This document shows positions 17,511 through 25,363 of a stretch of DNA of 64,000 bases, in pieces. Source of the stretch: Phreatobacter aquaticus. GTDB taxonomy: Bacteria > Pseudomonadota > Alphaproteobacteria > Rhizobiales > Phreatobacteraceae. Each line of letters begins with the position of its first letter. The first letter of the stretch is position 1. The position numbers were made by a program, and so were the translations under genes. Location: assembly GCF_005160265.1 (NCBI RefSeq), contig NZ_CP039865.1, positions 4,875,001-4,939,000 of the forward strand. Reading direction: 5' to 3'. The notes under the pieces are model-generated. The model had not been told where the DNA came from, ran no database searches, and saw only the letters and a list, made by a program, of their open reading frames with translations.

Positions 17511-18533
17511 CTACAGGATTGCCTCTTCAGCCTGGGCGCTGACCCAGCCATCGACCAGATTGAGCGACAGGAGCCGCCCGGAATCGAGGCCGCCGCCGAC
17601 GGGCTGGAGGCCGGCCTTGACGGCCTGGAGCATGGCAGCCTGCTCGCGCGCGGCCTGGATCGCCTCGTCGCGGCCAACCACCATGAAGCGCACCTCGCTG
17701 CCCGGCCGCTGCTGAACGAAGCGCGGCAGGTCGGCCGAGATCAGGGTGGCAATCTTCGGATAGCCGCCGGTCGTGCCGCAATCGGCGAGCAGCACGATCG
17801 GCTCGCCCGAACCCGGCACCTGGATCGCGCCGGTCGGAATGCCGTCGGAGACGATGTTGAAGCCCTTGGCGTGTTCGACGGCAGGGCCGCTCAGCCGGTA
17901 GCCCATGCGGTCGGCCTGGGCGGAGATCGTGTAGGCCTGACTGGTCAGCGTGGCGATGCCGGCCTCGGTGAAGTAATCGTCCTGCGGCCCCAGAACGACA
18001 CGATAGGCGCCGGCATGGACCTTGGGCGCAACGGTCGCCATGAGATCCGGGCCGACCGGCCCGCCGAGCACATGCAGCGTCTGCCCCGCCTTGACCGGCC
18101 CGCGCTCGACGCCGCCGAGGCCTGCGCGCAGATGGAACGACTGGCTGCCGAGATCGGGCTTCAGGTCGAAGCCGCCGGCCACCGCCAGCACCATGAACGT
18201 GCCGAGCCGCGCGGGCGCAATCGATATGACCTGGCCGGCCTTGACGGTGACGGAGGTCAGCGGCGCCACCGGCTCGCCATCGATCTTCATCTCCGCCATG
18301 GCGCCGGCCAGCGCCACCCGGATATCGCCGCCCTCGACCTCGAACTGGCCGCCGAACACCGCGAACTCGATGGCCCCCGTGCCCGGTTCATTGCCCACCA
18401 GCATGTTGGCCACCGCCAGCGCGACGCGGTCCATGGCACCGGCGGGACCGACGCCATAGCGGCGGTAGCCGAACCGGCCACCGTCCTGGATGGAAGTTCC
18501 GGCGCCGCAATCCCTGACTGTCAGCGCGGTCAT
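17511..18533 (-). CDS. pxpC: 5-oxoprolinase subunit C (biotin-dependent carboxyltransferase-like)
   Basis: A 340-residue protein of the KipA/AHS2 family: N-terminal [20 protein letters not shown], then [17 protein letters not shown] and the late segment [19 protein letters not shown]. It works with PxpA and PxpB in 5-oxoproline hydrolysis. It overlaps the pxpB stop by 4 bp (ATGA), so the two are translated together. Length is normal. Confidence 0.94.
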   Translation of the reverse strand: MTALTVRDCGAGTSIQDGGRFGYRRYGVGPAGAMDRVALAVANMLVGNEPGTGAIEFAVFGGQFEVEGGDIRVALAGAMAEMKIDGEPVAPLTSVTVKAGQVISIAPARLGTFMVLAVAGGFDLKPDLGSQSFHLRAGLGGVERGPVKAGQTLHVLGGPVGPDLMATVAPKVHAGAYRVVLGPQDDYFTEAGIATLTSQAYTISAQADRMGYRLSGPAVEHAKGFNIVSDGIPTGAIQVPGSGEPIVLLADCGTTGGYPKIATLISADLPRFVQQRPGSEVRFMVVGRDEAIQAAREQAAMLQAVKAGLQPVGGGLDSGRLLSLNLVDGWVSAQAEEAIL

Positions 18534-19255
18534 GGCGAGATGATCTCCGCCACCGGTTCGCCGGCCGCGGCTTGCGCGTCCAATGCATCCCAGCGCGAGG
18601 CGTCGATCGGCTGGAACACCACCTCCTCGCCGGCGCCAACCAGAAAGACCGGGTCGCGGTCGGGCATGAAATTGCGCACCGGTGTGCGGCCGAGCAGATG
18701 CCAGCCCGACGGCGCCTCCACGGACGCAAACAGCGCCTGGATGCCGCCGATCGACACCGAACCTGCCGGTGTCTTCAGCCGCGGATCGACCCGGCGCGGC
18801 AAGGCGATCGTTTGATCGGCATTGGAGAGATAGGCAAAGCCCGGCAGGAAGCCGAGCATGGCGACCGGGTAGATCCGCTCGGAATGGCGGCGGATCACCT
18901 CGTTGGGGGTCAGACCGTGCTTGGCCGCGACATCCTCGAGATCGATGCCGAACTCGCCGCCATAGACCACCGGAATGCGCCAGCGTTTGCGCTTGGCCGA
19001 GGCCTGTTCAAGCCCCGCCAGCACCTGCAGCACCCGCGCCTCGAACCCCGCCATGTCGATGGTGAGCGGATCGACCTGCACCATCACCGAGCGATAGGTC
19101 GGCAAGGTTTCCACGACGCCTGGAATGGCGGCATCCGCCAGCGCCTGATCGAAGGCGAGGCAGAGCGCGTTCACCTCGTCGTCGATCTCGGTGCCGAATT
19201 CCACCGTGACGGCGGTGTCGCCGCACGGCAGGAATTTGGGGCGGATGGTGGGCAT
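18530..19255 (-). CDS. pxpB: 5-oxoprolinase subunit B (KipI/AHS1 family)
   Basis: A 241-residue protein with the AHS1 signatures CGDTAVTVEFG near the N-terminus, YGGEFGIDLEDVA in the middle, and MLGFLPGFAYLS and GSVSIGGIQ toward the end. It is the second subunit of the 5-oxoprolinase complex. It starts 9 bp after the dctM stop, in one transcript with the TRAP transporter, so import and hydrolysis of the substrate are probably linked. Confidence 0.94.
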   Translation of the reverse strand: MPTIRPKFLPCGDTAVTVEFGTEIDDEVNALCLAFDQALADAAIPGVVETLPTYRSVMVQVDPLTIDMAGFEARVLQVLAGLEQASAKRKRWRIPVVYGGEFGIDLEDVAAKHGLTPNEVIRRHSERIYPVAMLGFLPGFAYLSNADQTIALPRRVDPRLKTPAGSVSIGGIQALFASVEAPSGWHLLGRTPVRNFMPDRDPVFLVGAGEEVVFQPIDASRWDALDAQAAAGEPVAEIISP

Positions 19256-19264
19256 GGACCGTCC

Positions 19265-20569
19265 TTAGCCGGCAAGCAGGTTTGGCATGAACATCACGAT
19301 GCCCGGGAACAGGACCAGCGCCATGGTGAACAGGATCATGATGATCAGATAGGGCATCGTCACCTTGGCGAGATAGGAGAGACTGTCCCCGGTAATGCCC
19401 TGGATGACGAACAGGTTGAACCCGACCGGCGGCGTGATCTGCGCCATTTCCACCACCAGCACGATGAACACGCCGAACCAGATCGGGTCGAACCCCGCCT
19501 GCTTGATGATCGGCAGTGCGATCGGCAGCGTCATGACGATCATCGAGAAGCCGTCGAGGAAGCAGCCGAGGATCAGGTAGAACACGATAAGGGCGATCAT
19601 CAGCTGGAACGGCGACAGGCCGAGGCTCTGGACGAAAGCCGCCGCCTTGGCGGGAATGCCGAGGAAGGCTGCCGCCGAGCCGAGGATCGAGGCACCGAGC
19701 AGGATCATCGCGATCATCGAGCAGGTCACGACCGAACCGATGGCGATCTCGCGTGCCGCAGCCCGGTCAAGTGACCCCTGGACAAAGGCGACGATGGCGG
19801 CGCCCAGCACACCGACGGCGGCGGCTTCCGACGGCGTCGCGATGCCGCCATACATGGAGCCGAGCACGCAGGCGATGAGGAAGATGGCCGGTGCCAGGTC
19901 CTTCAGCGCCGCGAACCGCTCGCCCCACGACACCTTGCTCAGCTCGCGCTCCGAGGCGGGCACCAGGTCCTTGCGGATCGTGGTGTGGATCATCACCCAG
20001 GCCATGAAGCAGCCGGCGAGCAGGAAGCCCGGAATGAAGCCGGCGGTGAACAGCTTGAGGATGGAGACATCCGCCAGCACGCCGTAGATGATCATGATGT
20101 TGGAGGGCGGGATGAGGAAGCCGAGCGTTCCGGCGCCGGCCAGCGAGCCGATGGCGATGTCGCGCGAGTAGCCGCGCTTCAGCAATTCCGAGAGCGAGAT
20201 CCGGCCGACCACCTGGGTGGTGGCGGCCGACGAGCCGGAAATCGCCGCGAAGATCGTGCAACCCACCACATTGACGTGGAGCAGACGGCCAGGCAGCAGG
20301 CCGGCCCAGGGCGCCAGCCCCTTGAACAGCGACTTCGACAGATGGGTGCGGAACAGGAGCTCGCCCATCAGGATGAACAGCGGCAGCGACAGCAGTTCCT
20401 GGGTGGTCAGGATGTTCCAGGAATATTGCGGAATGAGCCGGTGCAGCGGGATATCGCGAAACAGGAACAGCAGAACCGTGCCGGTAACGCCAAGGGTGAG
20501 GCCGATCCACAGGCCGCCGGCGAGCAGCCCGAACAGGATCGCGAACATGACTAGGACTTCGACGGCCAT
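19265..20569 (-). CDS. dctM: TRAP transporter large permease subunit (DctM family)
   Basis: A 434-residue inner-membrane protein with about 12 segments, the ion-coupled channel of a tripartite TRAP carboxylate importer. Seen are LFILMGELLFRTHLSKSLF, GSLAGAGTLGFLIPPSNIMIIYG (the conserved PPS loop) and GCFLDGFSMIVMT. It follows dctQ by 40 bp and precedes pxpB by 9 bp. The substrate inferred from context is 5-oxoproline or a related lactam carboxylate. Confidence 0.95.
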   Translation of the reverse strand: MAVEVLVMFAILFGLLAGGLWIGLTLGVTGTVLLFLFRDIPLHRLIPQYSWNILTTQELLSLPLFILMGELLFRTHLSKSLFKGLAPWAGLLPGRLLHVNVVGCTIFAAISGSSAATTQVVGRISLSELLKRGYSRDIAIGSLAGAGTLGFLIPPSNIMIIYGVLADVSILKLFTAGFIPGFLLAGCFMAWVMIHTTIRKDLVPASERELSKVSWGERFAALKDLAPAIFLIACVLGSMYGGIATPSEAAAVGVLGAAIVAFVQGSLDRAAAREIAIGSVVTCSMIAMILLGASILGSAAAFLGIPAKAAAFVQSLGLSPFQLMIALIVFYLILGCFLDGFSMIVMTLPIALPIIKQAGFDPIWFGVFIVLVVEMAQITPPVGFNLFVIQGITGDSLSYLAKVTMPYLIIMILFTMALVLFPGIVMFMPNLLAG

Positions 20570-20609
20570 CGAGGCCTCCGCAAACAGGAGATAAAGGACT
20601 GGATGGCTG

Positions 20610-21194
20610 CTATTCGACCGGGTTTGACGCCCGCATGGTCGGATCTTCCAGCGGCAGGTCGTAAACGGCGCGGATCGCCCGGCCGAGGAACTGCAGCGAC
20701 AGCAGGGCCATGCCGAAGGTGACGACCACCATGGGCGGCCAGACTGCGGTACCCGAGGAAATCGAGACCTGCCCCCGCGAGTAGGACGCCCAGGTGAACA
20801 TCGTCATGGCGACCGAGAGGTAGCCCATGGCGAGGAAGGCCAGCGTGGACGAGAAGACCTCGACCACGCGCTTGAACAGCGGGCCGAAATTGTTGAGCAG
20901 CAGCGTCACGCGGATATGGCCGCCACCGCGCAGCGTCATGGCGGCGCCGAAGGTGAAGGCGGCCGCCATGAGATAGGACGAATATTCCCAGGCATTGGGC
21001 ACCGTGCCGGGCCCGATGCCGAGGAAATTCGAGGCTGCCCGAGCAATGATTTCGGACAGCATGAGCAGGGTCAGCGCCAGCAGACAGCCGGCGCCGATCC
21101 AGCCGTCCAGACGGCCGAGGCCGTCGATGGCCTGGAGGAAAGGCCGGATACCCGCCGGCGCCCCGGCATTGAGATCAAGATGCGGGGACGCCAT
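20610..21194 (-). CDS. dctQ: TRAP transporter small permease subunit (DctQ family)
   Basis: A 194-residue protein with four hydrophobic segments and the DctQ pattern NAWEYSSYLMAAAFTFGAAMTLRGGGHIRVTLL seen in pieces at about residues 84-118. It is the small membrane partner of DctM. Located between dctP and dctM in the usual order. The ATG at 21194 follows a plausible ribosome site. Confidence 0.93.
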   Translation of the reverse strand: MASPHLDLNAGAPAGIRPFLQAIDGLGRLDGWIGAGCLLALTLLMLSEIIARAASNFLGIGPGTVPNAWEYSSYLMAAAFTFGAAMTLRGGGHIRVTLLLNNFGPLFKRVVEVFSSTLAFLAMGYLSVAMTMFTWASYSRGQVSISSGTAVWPPMVVVTFGMALLSLQFLGRAIRAVYDLPLEDPTMRASNPVE

Positions 21195-21210
21195 CGGTTT
21201 CAGTTCCTTC

Positions 21211-22203
21211 TCAGGCGCGCTTGACTTCGGCGAGGTAGGCGTCGATCGCCGGCTTGGCCGCCGGGACGCGCTTGACGAAATCCTGCACCGCAGAAGCCGT
21301 CTTCTGGCGCATGTCGGCCATCATCGGCGCCGGAATGTCGACCACTTCCATGCCACCCTGCTTCAGGCGCGCAAGGCTGTCGGCATCGGCCTTGATCGAG
21401 GAAGCCCAGAACTCCGGCTCCAGCTTCTTGGCAACGCCTTCGATGGCGGTGCGCTGGGCAGGCGTCAGCTTGTTCCAGGTGTCGAGGTTCACATTGACCA
21501 TCTGGCACGACCAGACGTGATTGGTCGGGTAGATGAACTTCAGGAACTCCCAGAACTTGCCGTCGACGCCAGAGACGGCCGAGGTCGACACGCCCTGCAC
21601 CGCGCCAGAGGCGAGCGCCGGGATGGTTTCACCCCAGGGAATGACCACGCCGGTCAGGCCGAGCGCATTGACCATGTCCTGTGCGCCGCGATCCGGGCAG
21701 CGGACCTTCACGCCGGCAAGGCCGGCAAGCGTGTCAGCCTTCTTGTTGAGGTGGAGGTACTGCGTCGGCCAGGGAACCATGTAGAGGTTCTTCTGGTTGT
21801 TGCGCATGACCGTCGCCTCGAAGACCGGGCGGATATACTTGTGATAGATGCGGAGCTCGTCGATCGAGCCAACGAGGAACGGAACGCCCTCGGCGCCCAG
21901 CACCGGCTCGTCGCCGATCTGCTGGATGTTCAGAACGTCAGCGATCGGCACGAGGCCGTCACGCACGGCGCGCAGGTGCTCCGGGCCCTTGAAGCCGAGC
22001 TGGCCGCCGCCCTTGACCGTGATGTTCACCGCGCCGTTCGTGGCGGCCTTGACCTCGGCTGCGAAGCGATTGGCGTTGACCGTGTGGAAATTGGCGTCCG
22101 GCCAGACGGTGGAAAGGTCCCAGCTGACGGCCTGGGCGCGGGCGAGAGACGGCGCGGCGAGCGTTGCGGCACCGGCCAAGAGAATCTGACGGCGATCGAT
22201 CAT
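21211..22203 (-). CDS. dctP: TRAP transporter solute-binding protein (DctP family)
   Basis: A 330-residue periplasmic protein. The N-terminus MIDRRQILLAGAATLAAP has a twin-arginine-like signal ending ARAQ. The mature part has the DctP segments VKVRCPDRGAQDMVNALG (with the conserved Arg that grips the ligand carboxylate) and VIPWGETIPALASGAVQG. The start at 22203 is chosen because it gives a normal signal peptide; an upstream in-frame start at 22341 adds 46 atypical residues. First gene of dctPQM-pxpBCA; a dyad operator lies at 22431-22458. Confidence 0.94.
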   Translation of the reverse strand: MIDRRQILLAGAATLAAPSLARAQAVSWDLSTVWPDANFHTVNANRFAAEVKAATNGAVNITVKGGGQLGFKGPEHLRAVRDGLVPIADVLNIQQIGDEPVLGAEGVPFLVGSIDELRIYHKYIRPVFEATVMRNNQKNLYMVPWPTQYLHLNKKADTLAGLAGVKVRCPDRGAQDMVNALGLTGVVIPWGETIPALASGAVQGVSTSAVSGVDGKFWEFLKFIYPTNHVWSCQMVNVNLDTWNKLTPAQRTAIEGVAKKLEPEFWASSIKADADSLARLKQGGMEVVDIPAPMMADMRQKTASAVQDFVKRVPAAKPAIDAYLAEVKRA

Positions 22204-22430
22204 CTGTGTGGACTCCTGTTCCCTGAACTCTGGAATTCCCGCCGTTTGCCGGCGTTGAGGCTTGCGCCCTTGGGGCGTGATTGGACTGCCCTTTCCCGCC
22301 AATGACAAGACCCTCGGTTGCATTGCGGTGCACGACGGCACGCAGGCTTTCGCGGGGCTTGGCGCTCGGGGTGGACGATCATGTCGGCGGACTTGGAGAT
22401 TATCGGAGAGATTCCTCTTGTCAACATAAC

Positions 22431-22458
22431 GTCAACAAAATGTCGCTGTTTTGTCGAC
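22431..22458. promoter_or_regulatory. Dyad operator between dctP and the MarR-like regulator
   Basis: GTCAACAAAA (22431-22440), eight bases, then TTTTGTCGAC (22449-22458): an inverted repeat with one mismatch per arm. An extra half-site TTGTCAACAT is at 22419-22428. It matches 21 of 28 positions, without gaps, in the site upstream of hyuA (27591-27618). The likely regulator is the product of the gene at 22528. Confidence 0.7.
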
Positions 22459-22527
22459 TTGATTTCACGAACAAGTCGAGGCTGAATGTTCGGCCCGCCT
22501 CCGCCGCACTCTTCTCCGGAGACCGCC

Positions 22528-23043
22528 ATGACGCCGCGTCCCCTCGGGCCTATCGTTTCGTCCGCCCATCTGGCTGCCGGAGAGATGCCGGCCCTGTCCG
22601 AGTTCGAGTTCGGCATGATGATGGTGAGCCACGCCTTCCACCGCTGGACGGTGCGCTGCGCGGCGGCGGCCGGCGCGCCCGGTCTCTCCGCGCTGGAGAA
22701 CATGATCCTGCACACGGTCTATCATCGCGGCCGGCCGAAGCGGCTGGCCGACATCGCGCTGGTGCTCAATGTGGAAGACACCCACCTCGTCACCTATGCG
22801 GTGAAGAAGCTGGAAGCTGCCGGCTTGGTGAAGGGCGAGAAGATCGGCAAGGAAAAGGCGGTCTCGATCACCAAGAAAGGCGCCGATATCTGCGCCCGCT
22901 ACCACGAGATCCGCGAGGCCCTGCTGATCCAGGCGGTGAAGGCCTTCGGCACCGAGCCCGGCGTCCTGTCGAAGATCGCTACCGAGATGCGGGCGCTGTC
23001 CGGGCTTTATGATCAGGCGGCGCGGTCGGCGGCGAGCTTGTGA
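22528..23043 (+). CDS. MarR-like winged-helix transcriptional regulator
   Basis: A 171-residue predicted DNA-binding protein. The winged-helix region spans about residues 55-125: RPKRLADIALVLNVEDTHLV (HTH) and GEKIGKEKAVSITKKG (wing and following segment). It resembles the COG5631-type MarR regulators. The start at 22528 follows GGAGA; an in-frame ATG at 22486 is less well placed. Divergent from dctP, with the dyad operator between the starts, so it probably controls the 5-oxoproline genes; whether it is repressor or activator cannot be seen. Confidence 0.85.
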   Translation: MTPRPLGPIVSSAHLAAGEMPALSEFEFGMMMVSHAFHRWTVRCAAAAGAPGLSALENMILHTVYHRGRPKRLADIALVLNVEDTHLVTYAVKKLEAAGLVKGEKIGKEKAVSITKKGADICARYHEIREALLIQAVKAFGTEPGVLSKIATEMRALSGLYDQAARSAASL

Positions 23044-23052
23044 TCCCCAAGT

Positions 23053-23066
23053 GTGTATTCATACAC
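23053..23066. promoter_or_regulatory. Palindrome in the hicAB promoter
   Basis: GTGTAT-TC-ATACAC is a perfect inverted repeat with a two-base spacer, and GTGTAT recurs at 23087. A possible promoter, TTGTAG (23068) and TATAAA (23090) 17 bp apart, follows directly. HicB antitoxins repress their own operon, so this is a candidate HicB operator. Confidence 0.5.
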
Positions 23067-23100
23067 TTGTAGGCTGACGCTATCGTGTGTATAAATGTGC

Positions 23101-23289
23101 ATGCGCAGTCGCGAGGTGATCGCCCGGCTGGAGGTTGATGGCTGGGTCAAAGTCGCCCAGGCTGGCAGCCATGTTCAGTTCAAGCATCCCGCGCGACCGG
23201 GCCGTGTGACGGTCCCCCACCCGAAGACCGATCTCCCGCTCGGCACGCTGCGCAGCATCGAGAAGCAGTCGGGACTGAAGCTGAGATAA
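23101..23289 (+). CDS. hicA: HicA-type toxin (mRNA interferase)
   Basis: A 62-residue basic protein with the dsRNA-binding-like HicA fold: MRSREVIARLEVDGWVKV, then AQAGSHVQFKHP with the catalytic His, and the end PLGTLRSIEKQSGLK. HicA toxins cut mRNA on the ribosome. ATG 23101 is favoured because the family begins MxSREV; ATG 23095 overlaps the probable -10 box. The gene shares one base with hicB (TAATG). A type II toxin-antitoxin pair inserted between the oxoproline operons. Confidence 0.9.
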   Translation: MRSREVIARLEVDGWVKVAQAGSHVQFKHPARPGRVTVPHPKTDLPLGTLRSIEKQSGLKLR

Positions 23290-23687
23290 TGGCCATGCGC
23301 AATTATGTCGCCCTGATCCACAAGGACCCGGAGAGCGATTTCGGCGTCTCGTTTCCCGATTTTCCGGGCTGCGTCTCGGCCGGCGCCACCCTCGACGAGG
23401 CTCGCGACGGCGCGGCCGAAGCGCTGGCGCTCCACATCGACGGCATGATCGCGGATGGTGACGCCATTCCGCTGCCGTCCTCGCTCGACGTCATCATGGC
23501 CGATCCGGAAAACCGCGACGGCGTCGCGATTCTCGTGGCTGCCCCGGCGCGCGCGACGCGCAGCGTGCGCTTCAACGTCACCATGCCGGAAGACGTGCTG
23601 GGCGACATCGACCGCTATGCCGAGGCCAATGGCTTCACGCGTTCAGGCTTCCTCGCGGCAGCGGCCAAGAAGGTGATGGCCGCCTGA
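23289..23687 (+). CDS. hicB: HicB-type antitoxin
   Basis: A 132-residue protein: an N-terminal HicB degraded RNase H-like fold (residues 5-60, FGVSFPDFPGCVSAGATLDEA seen in parts) and a C-terminal ribbon-helix-helix DNA-binding domain (about 95-130, VRFNVTMPEDVLGDIDRYA). It neutralises HicA and should repress the operon. The 3' end is 18 bp from the convergent hyuB stop. Confidence 0.92.
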   Translation: MAMRNYVALIHKDPESDFGVSFPDFPGCVSAGATLDEARDGAAEALALHIDGMIADGDAIPLPSSLDVIMADPENRDGVAILVAAPARATRSVRFNVTMPEDVLGDIDRYAEANGFTRSGFLAAAAKKVMAA

Positions 23688-23705
23688 GGCGAACCCCAGG
23701 CCCCC

Positions 23706-25346
23706 TCACCCGCCGTAAGCCTTGGCGCCCTTCTTCGACACCAACCCCTCGGCCAGATCCTTCTCGATCAGCGCCTTGTCGCGGGTCTTCGGGTCGCCGA
23801 TGCCGCCGCCGCCGGGGGTCATCACGATCAGCCGGTCATCGGGCGGAATGAGCTGGAAGCCCTTGCCCTTCAGCACCTGGCCGGACTTCAGCGACACCGC
23901 GCCTGCCCCGCCATTGTGACCGCCGTCGCGACCCCGCGGCGGATGGTCGATGCGGTCATAGGCGGCGAGCAGATCGAACGGCTTGCCGATGCGGCTGCCC
24001 ACCTCGATCACCTGACCGAGGCCACCGCGCGTCTTGCCGGCCCCGCCGGAATCCTCGCGGAATTCCTTGCGCCAGAAGATCAGCGGCGTGATCGATTCCG
24101 CGATCTCTACCGGCGTGCCCTTGACGCCTGAGGGATAGGCGGTGGCCGAGAGGCCATCCTTCATCGGGCGCGCGCCGGTGCCGCCGTTCGAAGTGACCGC
24201 CATCATGAACCCGTAATTGCCCAGGCCCGCCTCGTCGGTCTCGCCGCGCACGTTCAGGTTCCACAGGCATGAGGTGCCCTCGGCCGGAACGCGCTCGGGG
24301 ATCGCCTGGCGCAGCGCGCCGAACACCACGTCCGGCAGCATCTGCCCGATGATGTGGCGCGACGCCACGGGCTTGGGTTTAAGCGCATTGACGATCGTGT
24401 TCTCCGGCGCCGACACCGTCAGCGGCCCGAGCGACCCGGCATTGTTCGGAATGTCCTTACCGACCACGCAGGCCAGACCGAACACCGTATAGGCGGTCGT
24501 ATAGGCCAGCGGCACGTTGATGCCGCGCTTCGAGGCCGGTCCCGTGCCGGAATAATCGACGTGGATGCCCTTCTTGGAGACATCCACCGTGCAGGTCAGC
24601 GTGACGGGCTCGTCATAGCCGTCCACCGTCATGCTGTTCGACCAGCGGCCCTGGGGCAGCCGGGCGATCTCGGCCATCACCGCCTCACGCGAGCGGGTGA
24701 GGATGTGCTTCGACAGGACATCGAGATTGTCGAGATTGAACTCGGTCATCATCTCGGACAGGCGCTCGCAGCCGACATCGTTACAGGCGGCGAGTGAATA
24801 GACGTCGCCCTCGGTGTCGATCGGCAGGCGCGTGTTCGCCCGGATCATCGCCATCAGCGTGTGGTTGAGCTTGCCGCGGTCCGCGAGCTGGAGCAGCGGG
24901 ATATAGAGCCCTTCCATGAACACGTCGGTACCATCCGGCCCGAAGCCGATGCCGCCGATATCCATGAGATGGCTGGTGCAGGAGAACAGGCCGACAAGCT
25001 TGCCCTTGTGGAAAGCCGGCGTGGTCAGGACGAAATCGTTGAGATGGCCCGTGCCCATCCACGGGTCGTTGGTGATGTAGATGTCACCCTTCTTCATCGT
25101 CTCCACCGGGAACTCCCGGATGAAGTGCTTGACGCTCTCGGCCATGGAATTGACGTGGCCGGGCGTGCCGGTCACGGCCTGGGCCAGCATGTTGCCCTCC
25201 CGGTCGAACACGCCGGCGGAGAGATCGCCCGCCTCGCGGACGATCGGCGAGAAGGCGGTGCGCAGCAGCACCTGCGCCTGCTCTTCCACCACCGCGATCA
25301 GGCGGTTCCACATGACCTGAAGGTCGATATCGCTGAGCTTTGCCAT
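23706..25346 (-). CDS. hyuB: Hydantoinase/oxoprolinase B family subunit
   Basis: A 546-residue cytosolic subunit of the HyuB family, found in ATP-dependent N-methylhydantoinase, 5-oxoprolinase and acetophenone-type carboxylases. It shows AFSPIVREAGDLSAGVFDREG, NDPWMGTGHLNDF and the late GGGGIGDPKTRD. ATG 25346 follows GAAGGAG; a GTG at 25367 overlaps the hyuA stop. With hyuA it forms a complete enzyme. The shared operator with the dctP-pxp operon favours 5-oxoproline or a related cyclic amide as substrate. Confidence 0.9.
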   Translation of the reverse strand: MAKLSDIDLQVMWNRLIAVVEEQAQVLLRTAFSPIVREAGDLSAGVFDREGNMLAQAVTGTPGHVNSMAESVKHFIREFPVETMKKGDIYITNDPWMGTGHLNDFVLTTPAFHKGKLVGLFSCTSHLMDIGGIGFGPDGTDVFMEGLYIPLLQLADRGKLNHTLMAMIRANTRLPIDTEGDVYSLAACNDVGCERLSEMMTEFNLDNLDVLSKHILTRSREAVMAEIARLPQGRWSNSMTVDGYDEPVTLTCTVDVSKKGIHVDYSGTGPASKRGINVPLAYTTAYTVFGLACVVGKDIPNNAGSLGPLTVSAPENTIVNALKPKPVASRHIIGQMLPDVVFGALRQAIPERVPAEGTSCLWNLNVRGETDEAGLGNYGFMMAVTSNGGTGARPMKDGLSATAYPSGVKGTPVEIAESITPLIFWRKEFREDSGGAGKTRGGLGQVIEVGSRIGKPFDLLAAYDRIDHPPRGRDGGHNGGAGAVSLKSGQVLKGKGFQLIPPDDRLIVMTPGGGGIGDPKTRDKALIEKDLAEGLVSKKGAKAYGG

Positions 25347-25363
25347 ATTGTCGCTCCTTCTGG

